Shown here: positions 13,476 to 19,025 of the stretch, in pieces
How positions within the stretch are numbered: position 1 is the first letter of the stretch
How the letters are laid out: each line of letters starts with the position of its first letter
Source of the DNA: Clostridia bacterium
Lineage (GTDB): Bacteria; Bacillota; Clostridia; Oscillospirales; Acutalibacteraceae
NCBI GenBank assembly: GCA_024404125.1
Contig: JAKSQL010000005.1
Span: 1 to 19,025, forward strand
Length of the DNA: 19,025 bases
Direction of reading: 5' to 3'
The notes under the pieces: generated by a model
The model's input: the letters and a program-made list of their open reading frames with translations, nothing else
The model's database searches: none
Told to the model about the DNA's origin: nothing
Translations under genes and position numbers: made by a program

Positions 13476-14243
13476 GTGGAAATGGAAAATGTTCAAACCA
13501 AAGCCGGCGAATTCAATGCGTATTCAAATGATGTAATATCGTCTGCTTCAGGTAAAAAAAGGGTCACTTTCAATACTGCTTCTACAAGGGATTACATAAC
13601 CAATGAAGCATATAAAACACTTCGTACGAATCTACTGTTTTGCGGAAGTGAAATAAAGTCCATCGTTATTACGAGCTGTAAGGAAAACGAGGGTAAAAGC
13701 ACCGTATCGAGCGAACTTGCGAAAAGTCTTGCGGAAACCGGCAAAAAGACTTTGTTTATTGATGCGGATATGCGAAAATCCACTATATTAAAAAAATCTC
13801 AAAACAGTGAGCAGATAAAGGGACTTTCGGAAGTGCTTTCAAAACTTGCAACCGTAAAAGAAGTGGTATATTCCACACAGTACGAGAATTTTGACGTTAT
13901 TTTTTCAGGTCATTTTCCGCCCAACCCCGTAGAACTTATAGGCAACGGTGAATTTGAAGCGATACTTAAAGAGTTTAAAGAAGAATATGATTATATAATT
14001 GTAGACTCTCCTCCGTTAGGTCTTGTTATAGATGCCGCGGTAATTGCTTCTTTTTGTGACGGTGCGATTATGGTACTTGCCAATCGTCAGATAACGGGCA
14101 GAGAAGCGTTAGAGGTTAAAGCACAACTTGAAAAGAGCGGTTGCCGTATTTTAGGAACGGTAATAAATGAAACCGACCGTAAGCACTCTGAATACATCAA
14201 GCGTTACGGCAAATACGGCAAATACGGAAAATACAGTTATTAA
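13476..14243 (+). CDS. BY-kinase: capsular exopolysaccharide family tyrosine autokinase
   Basis: 255 residues. A bacterial tyrosine kinase of the CpsD/YwqD type, active when bound to its membrane adaptor. EAYKTLRTNLLF (45-56) is the usual N-terminal block. Walker A is CKENEGKST (K74), Walker A' is LFIDADMRKS (93-102) and Walker B is IIVDSPP (174-180). The tail HSEYIKRYGKYGKYGKYSY carries six tyrosines (Y240, 244, 247, 250, 253, 255), the autophosphorylation cluster. Walker A normally reads PGEGKS(T); here it is NEGKST. It starts at GTG 13476 or ATG 13482 after AGAAAGG; I cannot decide between them. It follows the interrupted adaptor by 9 nt. No capsule glycosyltransferases, Wzx or Wzy lie nearby, so the pair is an orphan. 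Confidence 0.9.
   Translation: MEMENVQTKAGEFNAYSNDVISSASGKKRVTFNTASTRDYITNEAYKTLRTNLLFCGSEIKSIVITSCKENEGKSTVSSELAKSLAETGKKTLFIDADMRKSTILKKSQNSEQIKGLSEVLSKLATVKEVVYSTQYENFDVIFSGHFPPNPVELIGNGEFEAILKEFKEEYDYIIVDSPPLGLVIDAAVIASFCDGAIMVLANRQITGREALEVKAQLEKSGCRILGTVINETDRKHSEYIKRYGKYGKYGKYSY
14205..14231 (+). repeat. 9-bp tandem repeat encoding YGK in the kinase tail
   Basis: TACGGCAAA occurs twice (14205-14213, 14214-14222) and once as TACGGAAAA (14223-14231), followed by TACAGT. Each unit encodes Tyr-Gly-Lys. The near-identity makes unit gain or loss by slippage likely, changing the number of phosphorylatable tyrosines in frame. Confidence 0.8.
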
Positions 14244-14254
14244 ATCAAAAACTT

Positions 14255-14293
14255 ATACGGTGCAGTCAAAATAGGACTGCACCGTATTTTTTT
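14255..14293 (+). terminator. Intrinsic terminator after the BY-kinase
   Basis: A perfect 13-bp stem (14255-14267 with 14275-14287) and AAAATAG loop are followed by a run of T. It ends the kinase operon and separates it from the sporulation-type genes. Confidence 0.92.
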
Positions 14294-14320
14294 ATATTTA
14301 TAAACATCTTTGCATATTAT
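14292..14320 (+). promoter_or_regulatory. Candidate sporulation-sigma promoter (E or G type)
   Basis: TTATATT (14292-14298), 14-nt spacer, CATATTAT (14313-14320). This fits the loose sigma-E pattern, and CATATTA also fits the sigma-G -10. No sigma-A promoter of similar quality is visible before 14339. The site overlaps the T-run of the preceding terminator. Confidence 0.35.
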
Positions 14321-14338
14321 TTATACGGGAGGGGTGTT

Positions 14339-14806
14339 ATGGATAAAGAACTTATCGAAAAATACAAAAGAGAAATGCTTAAAGTGTATGCTGCGGCAAA
14401 GCCCGAAAAGTCGGAAAGCGGCAGTGAATACGGTGAAATTGAGGTTATTGTTACCGCGCTTAAAGGATTATATCCCGTAAGCGGTGCAGTAGTTACGGTG
14501 TTTAAAGAAGAAAACGGAAATCAAACGGTAATTGATTCCGATATAACCGATTTAAGCGGAAACACCAAAAAGTTTTTACTACCTGCACCGAACAAGGAAA
14601 ATTCTCAAACTGCCGAAAACACTAAAAGCGTTTACAGTGAATACGGGATTTCGGTGACGGCAAACGGTTTTGTTGAACAGATAAATCTAAATATACCGGT
14701 ATTTTCAGGTGTTACGTCACTTCAAAGAATAGACCTTGTTCCCATTTCAGCATCAAACGGCAAAGGTCCTACAATAACAAACGAACACAGCGATTATAAT
14801 TTATAA
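14339..14806 (+). CDS. Small protein with Ig-like/carboxypeptidase-regulatory-like fold
   Basis: 155 residues, GGGAGGGG upstream of the ATG. After a charged helix (1-25, ending in a KPEKSESGS linker), residues about 31-140 show a beta-sandwich pattern. GEIEVIVTALKGLYPVSGAVV, then ITDLSGNTKKFLLPAPN, a polar insert, YGISVTANGF and NIPVFSGVTSLQRIDLVP resemble carboxypeptidase-regulatory or CNA-B-like domains. No signal peptide, membrane helix or sorting motif is visible. The gene is 14 nt before a SpoIID-like protein with three peptidoglycan-binding repeats, so the two are probably cotranscribed and may work together. Function is unknown; a structural role in spore or cell-wall assembly is only a suggestion from context. 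Confidence 0.7.
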   Translation: MDKELIEKYKREMLKVYAAAKPEKSESGSEYGEIEVIVTALKGLYPVSGAVVTVFKEENGNQTVIDSDITDLSGNTKKFLLPAPNKENSQTAENTKSVYSEYGISVTANGFVEQINLNIPVFSGVTSLQRIDLVPISASNGKGPTITNEHSDYNL

Positions 14807-14820
14807 ATTCGGGTGATTTT

Positions 14821-16179
14821 ATGGCGGAAATTTTAAGACCTACCGTACCGCAAACGATTACGGTGCATTTAGGCGCTCCCGACCAAGCGGCAGAAAACGT
14901 AACCGTGCCGTTTAGCGATTACATAAAAAACGTGGCATCTCACGAAATATACCCTACCTGGCCCGAAAATGCGATAAGGGCAAATATATACGCGATAATT
15001 TCTTACGCGCTTAATCGGGTGTATACAGAGTATTACCGTTCAAGAGGATACAATTTTGATATTACAAATACCACCCGTTTTGATCAGGCATATCAGAAAG
15101 ACGGCGAGGTTTTTGAAAACATAAGCAGGATAGTAGACGAAATATTCAATAATTACATAACAAGGCAAGGCAGTATTGCTCCGCTTTTTTCACAGTTTTG
15201 TAACGGCACTACCTCTACCTGCGCGGGACTTTCCCAATGGGGAACAGTATCCCTTGCAAATAACGGTCTTACGCCGTACGAAATTTTAAAGAGATATTAC
15301 GGGAACGATATAAATATAGAAACCGCCGTAGTCGGCGACGGCTCTGAGTCCTACCCGGGCGAGCCGCTTAATGTGGGAGACTCGGGTAACAACGTAAAAA
15401 TAATTCAAACTGAACTTAACCGTATATCCGATAACTATCCCGCAATACCTAAAATATACCCTGAAAATGCGGTCTACGGTACTGCCACCGAAAACGCGGT
15501 AAGAAAGTTTCAGCAGATATTTAATCTTAATCCTACGGGGGTAGTGGATAAAGCCACATGGTACAAAATAAAGCAGTATTATAACGGTGTTAAGGGACTT
15601 TCCGACCTTGTTTCCGAGGGTATTACCACAAGTGAAGCGGCAGTGCCTTTTTCAAGAGACCTGCGGCTTGGCAACACAGGGCTCGGAGTGCGCACCTTAC
15701 AGTATTACTTAAACGTAATATCGTATTTTAATCCGTCTTTAAATCTTTCCCCGCTTGACGGCGTATTTTCTCTTGCTACCGAAAACGCGGTAAAAGATTT
15801 TCAAAAACTTTACGGTCTTACAGAGAACGGCATAGTAGACAATGCCACATGGACTAAAATAAAGCAGGTCTATGTCGAAACGGTTTCCTCTTTGCAGGAA
15901 GGGTATTCAGGCAACAAAGCAAAGGCATACCCCGGTTTTACGTTAAGTGAGGGTATGAGCGGCGAAAGCGTGAGAGATTTACAAACCTACCTTAAAAAAA
16001 TATCAGAAAACATAAACGCAATACCAAGCGTTGACATAACGGGATACTTTGACTCAAAAACCGCCCGAGCGGTAGAAACTTTTCAAAAACTTTACGGTCT
16101 TACCTCTAACGGTGCGGTAGGTGCGGTAACGTGGTATACCATAGCAAAGGAATATGATTTTTTAATTGGTGAAAGTTAG
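14821..16179 (+). CDS. SpoIID-like protein with three C-terminal peptidoglycan-binding domains
   Basis: 452 residues. The N-terminal part (about 10-165) follows the SpoIID pattern: VPFSDYIKNVASHEIYPTWP places a glutamate (E42) where SpoIID has its catalytic Glu. RANIYAIISYALNRVYTEYY matches the helix after it, FDITNTTRFDQAY matches the SpoIID T.DQ.Y block, and TCAGLSQWGTVSLANNGLTP with EILKRYY matches the C-terminal block. Three PG_binding_1 repeats follow at about 184-251, 283-348 and 374-442, each with the FQ..[FY]GL..[TN]G.V...TW core. There is no signal peptide or membrane anchor. The GHGVGMSQ histidine of true SpoIID is replaced (CAGLSQWG). The Shine-Dalgarno (CGGGTGA) is weak. A cytoplasmic or non-classically exported wall enzyme is implied; substrate is unknown. 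Confidence 0.78.
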   Translation: MAEILRPTVPQTITVHLGAPDQAAENVTVPFSDYIKNVASHEIYPTWPENAIRANIYAIISYALNRVYTEYYRSRGYNFDITNTTRFDQAYQKDGEVFENISRIVDEIFNNYITRQGSIAPLFSQFCNGTTSTCAGLSQWGTVSLANNGLTPYEILKRYYGNDINIETAVVGDGSESYPGEPLNVGDSGNNVKIIQTELNRISDNYPAIPKIYPENAVYGTATENAVRKFQQIFNLNPTGVVDKATWYKIKQYYNGVKGLSDLVSEGITTSEAAVPFSRDLRLGNTGLGVRTLQYYLNVISYFNPSLNLSPLDGVFSLATENAVKDFQKLYGLTENGIVDNATWTKIKQVYVETVSSLQEGYSGNKAKAYPGFTLSEGMSGESVRDLQTYLKKISENINAIPSVDITGYFDSKTARAVETFQKLYGLTSNGAVGAVTWYTIAKEYDFLIGES

Positions 16180-16193
16180 TATTTTTTTATAAA

Positions 16194-16224
16194 ACCCCGA
16201 GATAATAAACTCGGGGTGATTTTT
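16194..16224 (+). terminator. Terminator-like hairpin containing the gerA-family Shine-Dalgarno
   Basis: ACCCCGAG (16194-16201) pairs with CTCGGGGT (16210-16217) around ATAATAAA, followed by GA and seven T. The right arm supplies the GGGGTGA Shine-Dalgarno of the next gene, and the T-run abuts its TTG start at 16225. The hairpin could terminate, hide the ribosome site, or both. Confidence 0.65.
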
Positions 16225-17709
16225 TTGGAAAATATGAATTCCCGCGATTATGAAAACACTTATCTTACGGGTGACATATCAGAGGATACCGAGTATTTAA
16301 AAGGAGTTTTTATAAATGACGATATATTAAGGGTAAGAAAAATAGCACTCGGGGGAACAAATCAAATATGTGTTTTACTGTATCTTGACGGTATGGCAAG
16401 CGGCACTAAACTTGACGATTCGGTAGTGCGCTCGGTAGTTACTTACGATGCGAAAAGTAATCTTACTGCGAGTGAAATTGCAAAAAACGTGCTTTATTCG
16501 AGCGAGGTTGAATGCAAGGAAAAGGTATCGGATATGATACGCGCAATGCTCTACGGCGATACCGTAATGCTTATAGAGTACAGTAAATCGGCGCTTTTGA
16601 TAAATACAAAGGGTTGGCGCACAAGAGGAATATCCGAGCCGGACGACGAGCGTATACTCGAGGGTCCGCGTGAGGGGTTTGACGAGGCGGCTCTTTTAAA
16701 CGTTGCTATGATACGCAGAAAACTTTTAACTCCCGATTTTTGCGTAAATATGTTAAGAGTGGGCAGGCGCACCGAAACGGTGGTGTTTATATGCTATATA
16801 GGTGGCCTTGTGGATAAAAAGACCCTCAACACAGTAAAGCAAAGAATTGAAAAGATAGATATTGACGGTGTGCTTGACAGCAACTATATTTCGGAACTTA
16901 TATGCGATAAAAAGTTCACTCTTTTTAAAACAGCGGGTTCTACCGAGCGCCCCGATATAGTGGCGGCGCGGTTGCTTGAGGGCAGAATTGCGGTAGTAGT
17001 AGACGGCACTCCCGTAGTGCTTACAATACCGTATCTGTTTTCGGAGAATTTTCAGTCGGACGAAGATTATTATCTTAACTTTTTTATATCTTCCGTAAAC
17101 CGTCTTTTAAGATATCTTTGCTTTTTTATAAGTATTGCCGTCCCCGGACTTTTTATAGCCCTTACAAATTTCCATCTTCAACTTTTGCCCACTAATTTTG
17201 CAATAACCGTTTCCCGTCTTCGCGGCGGAGTGCCGATGCCCTCGGTAATAGAGTGTCTGATACTCATACTTGTTTTTGAAATCTTGAAAGAAACGGGAGT
17301 AAGAATGCCGCAAAGTTTAGGTCATGCGCTAAGCATAGTAGGCGGATTGGTAGTAGGTCAGGCGGCGGTAGATGCAAGCATAGTTTCAGCCCCTATGCTT
17401 ATAGCCGTAGCATTAAGCGGTATAGCAGGCCTTATGATACCGCGTCTTAAATCGGCGGTATTTTATTTAAGAATAATAAACGTAATTGCCTGCTCGCTTT
17501 TAGGTCTTTACGGATTTTTGATTTTTATGTTTTTTACCCTTGCCGAAATACTTTCGGTAAGTTCTTACGGTGTGGATTATACTGCATCTTTAAACAATCC
17601 CACACTACAGAACTTAAAGGACACGGTAGTACGTTTTTCATTTAAAGATATGATAAACCGCCCCATATTCAACCGAAATATAAAAAGGCAAAGGAAAGCC
17701 GAAAAATGA
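16225..17709 (+). CDS. GerA family spore germination protein, A subunit
   Basis: 494 residues from the TTG at 16225, about 6 nt after GGGGTGA; a GTG at 16216 overlaps that site and an ATG at 16234 is rather far. GerA-family A subunits sit in the spore inner membrane and form, with B and C partners, the nutrient receptor. Residues 1-285 are a soluble N-terminal domain with the family motif ILEGPREGFDEAALLNVAMIR (144-164). The segment 245-275 contains LEGRIAVVVDGTPVVLTIP, another hallmark. About five membrane segments follow at 297-316, 340-356, 368-388, 390-407 and 415-440, plus a basic tail. SpoVAF is a related alternative, but pairing with a GerAC-type gene favours a receptor. The stop overlaps the next start by 4 nt. 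Confidence 0.9.
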   Translation: MENMNSRDYENTYLTGDISEDTEYLKGVFINDDILRVRKIALGGTNQICVLLYLDGMASGTKLDDSVVRSVVTYDAKSNLTASEIAKNVLYSSEVECKEKVSDMIRAMLYGDTVMLIEYSKSALLINTKGWRTRGISEPDDERILEGPREGFDEAALLNVAMIRRKLLTPDFCVNMLRVGRRTETVVFICYIGGLVDKKTLNTVKQRIEKIDIDGVLDSNYISELICDKKFTLFKTAGSTERPDIVAARLLEGRIAVVVDGTPVVLTIPYLFSENFQSDEDYYLNFFISSVNRLLRYLCFFISIAVPGLFIALTNFHLQLLPTNFAITVSRLRGGVPMPSVIECLILILVFEILKETGVRMPQSLGHALSIVGGLVVGQAAVDASIVSAPMLIAVALSGIAGLMIPRLKSAVFYLRIINVIACSLLGLYGFLIFMFFTLAEILSVSSYGVDYTASLNNPTLQNLKDTVVRFSFKDMINRPIFNRNIKRQRKAEK

Positions 17710-18725
17710 AAAAAAGATATGTAATCGCACTTGTAATTTTACTTGTTTTATGTTTTACGGGATTTTCCGACTATAAAGAAAGCAACGGGGCGTATATGGT
17801 ATCTGCGCTTGGATTTTCGCCTGATGGCAATAAGGTTACGGTGTTTGCACAAACCCTTATAGTAAGCGAGGCATCGGCAGACGAAAAGGTGCAGGTTAAA
17901 GTTTTTTCAAGCAGCGGAGATAACTGCCGTCAGGCACTTTACAATTTATCAGCGGAACTGCCGAAAGCCATAACGTTTGACCATTTAAGCATAATACTGA
18001 TTTCGGGCAATTTAGAGCAAAAGTATACCGAAGAAATTTTGAGTATCACCGAAAACGATGAAAGTGTAAATCTTTCGGTGTATTATGCGCTTTGCGAAAA
18101 TCCGCGCGAGATACTCGAAACAAACAGTGCCTCGGCGGTGGCGTCGGGGTTTGATATAGTTCATATTTTAGAGCACGAGAAAAACGAAAAAGGGATAGAT
18201 TTTTATAACCGTCATTACGAAATCGAAAAAACCAAAAATTCAAAATCGCAAAGTTACTCTTTGCCCGTGTTTGCGATAAAGGGCGAAAATATTTCTTTGC
18301 TTGGACAGGCGGCGTATTCATATTCTTTCGCGCCGTTTTTAATGAGCGAGGAGGAAAGTGTTTGCTTTGCAATTTTAAAGGATTTTTACAAGGGCGGTAA
18401 AGTACAGATTAAAAACGAAAGTGCCGTAATAGATAAATGCCATACTTCCTATTCCTTTAAGAAAAACGGTGAGAGAGTATCGGTAAAAATCAAGACCTAT
18501 ATAACCGCCGGTCAAATGACAAAGGGATTCAGAAAGGCAATAAAAGAAAACAGCACCGCGCTTATAAACAGAATGAAGCAAAGTGACATTGGGGATATTT
18601 TAGGCATTAAAGAGAGAATAAAAGGAAAAAACAAGCAACTTTACCAATCGCTTAAAAACGAAAACGTTTTTAAAGCATGTGATATTGAGTACGAAATAAG
18701 GACGGTATTAAAGGGTGAAAAATAG
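17706..18725 (+). CDS. Ger(x)C family germination protein, C subunit, lacking lipobox cysteine
   Basis: 339 residues, overlapping the A-subunit gene by 4 nt (ATGA), so translationally coupled. GerC proteins are normally lipoproteins on the outer face of the spore inner membrane. A hydrophobic signal (about 5-18) is followed by FTGFSDYKESNGAYMVSALG, which aligns with the usual L.GCWD..E.N......GID block. At the cysteine position there is F20, and W is S21. C16 (VLVLC) is not in a lipobox context. The rest follows GerAC: PKAITFDHLSIILIS, a central VFAIKG segment, and a C-terminal domain with VSVKIKTYI, then the DILGIKERI helix region. Length is near the usual 370. Lipidation is therefore doubtful. 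Confidence 0.85.
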   Translation: MKKRYVIALVILLVLCFTGFSDYKESNGAYMVSALGFSPDGNKVTVFAQTLIVSEASADEKVQVKVFSSSGDNCRQALYNLSAELPKAITFDHLSIILISGNLEQKYTEEILSITENDESVNLSVYYALCENPREILETNSASAVASGFDIVHILEHEKNEKGIDFYNRHYEIEKTKNSKSQSYSLPVFAIKGENISLLGQAAYSYSFAPFLMSEEESVCFAILKDFYKGGKVQIKNESAVIDKCHTSYSFKKNGERVSVKIKTYITAGQMTKGFRKAIKENSTALINRMKQSDIGDILGIKERIKGKNKQLYQSLKNENVFKACDIEYEIRTVLKGEK

Positions 18726-18951
18726 AAATTACAGTTTGCACTTTTTATGTCTTGCCGCCATCACTTTGCTTGGTAACGCCATAATTTGCGCGCCGTATAA
18801 AAATTCAAATAAGTATAATTTTTTTGCTTTTTTAGTATCGGCGGCAGCATTTTTATTACTTTGCATAGTAGGTGACAAAGCAGCAAATAAGGTTTTATGT
18901 AAACCGAGAATTTCTAACTATTTAAATGGACCTATTCGATTGTGTGTATAA
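18715..18951 (+). pseudogene. Truncated GerAB-type (spore permease) fragment
   Basis: The frame begins at GTG 18715, overlapping the C-subunit gene by 11 nt, with AAGGACGG 9 nt upstream. It ends after 78 residues. SLHFLCLAAITLLGNAIICAP and FFAFLVSAAAFLLLCIVGDK look like the first two of about ten membrane helices of a GerAB amino-acid-permease-like subunit, and the position after A and C subunits is right. The last 17 or so residues (about 62-78) do not look like GerAB, and the full protein would be around 360 residues. The change coincides with a drop to about 26% GC, so the gene appears cut by an insertion, deletion or assembly junction. A genuine small two-TM protein is the alternative. 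Confidence 0.55.
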
Positions 18952-19025
18952 AACGATTATTTCAACAACTAATTTATAAAATATGCCACCACCAAATTAA
19001 AGACACTATCATAAATTAATAGTAG
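18898..19025. other. AT-rich right edge, possible foreign junction
   Basis: By my count about 33 of the last 125 bases are G or C, far below the rest of the window. No plus-strand gene continues. On the minus strand one frame is open from the window edge to a TAG at 18969-18971 (ending FNLVVAYFIN), which could be the C-terminal end of a protein entering from the right. Nothing here is identified. Confidence 0.3.

Noticed and set aside
14205..14231. CRISPR-like or intergenic satellite repeat
   Set aside because: The units are 9 bp, tandem, without spacers and inside the kinase reading frame, encoding its tyrosine tail.
12696..14243. Part of a capsule or exopolysaccharide biosynthesis locus
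   Set aside because: Only the adaptor and kinase are present. No glycosyltransferase, flippase, polymerase or phosphatase gene lies on either side within the window.
18898..19025. Insertion sequence or conjugative element end
   Set aside because: No terminal inverted repeat, target duplication or recognisable transposase motif can be seen; only composition shift and a short open minus frame, so it is kept as a hypothesis only.

Overview
The window looks like a chromosomal segment of a low- to mid-GC, endospore-forming Firmicute of class Clostridia. Support comes from SpoIID, a GerA-type germination receptor, a YabE-like 3D-domain protein, WalJ next to RlmH, Gram-positive Shine-Dalgarno sites (AGGAGG) with frequent GTG/TTG starts, and textbook TTGACA-17-TATAAT promoters. 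I cannot fix the genus; an Oscillospirales-like lineage is a guess. No tRNA, rRNA, CRISPR array or complete mobile element was found.

Layout. 1-2390: a nitroreductase convergent with an Lrp/AsnC regulator, then a SLOG-family (YpsA-like) protein and a membrane-anchored XRE regulator. 2390-3790: a 320-bp gap with two perfect inverted repeats and a 13-bp direct repeat after a consensus promoter, then the YabE-like cell-wall protein. 3790-5760: spoIID on the minus strand, divergent from an unknown 8-TM protein. 5828-8440: murA, walJ and rlmH.

8440-12660 is the translation/secretion block. A consensus promoter and a long structured leader precede rpmG-secE-nusG-rplK-rplA. SecE carries a roughly 150-residue N-terminal membrane extension. 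rplJ-rplL, normally downstream of rplA in the same direction, lie on the opposite strand and converge on rplA. They have their own promoter, L10 leader, attenuator and terminator. rpoB does not follow rplL.

12690-14290: an orphan capsule-type tyrosine-kinase pair. The Wzz-like modulator has an in-frame TAG at codon 20; the BY-kinase is intact with a YGK-repeat tyrosine tail. 14290-19025: a putative sporulation/germination run: an Ig-like small protein, a signal-less SpoIID-like protein with three peptidoglycan-binding repeats, a GerA-family A subunit whose Shine-Dalgarno lies in a terminator-like hairpin, a C subunit lacking its lipobox cysteine, and a GerAB fragment that stops after two membrane segments where the DNA turns AT-rich.

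The points most worth following up are the inverted rplJL unit with its attenuator, the SecE fusion, the interrupted Wzz gene, and the SpoIID-like/Ig-like pair beside a ger operon that appears degraded. All assignments come from reading the sequence and remembered family motifs; no database search was run.
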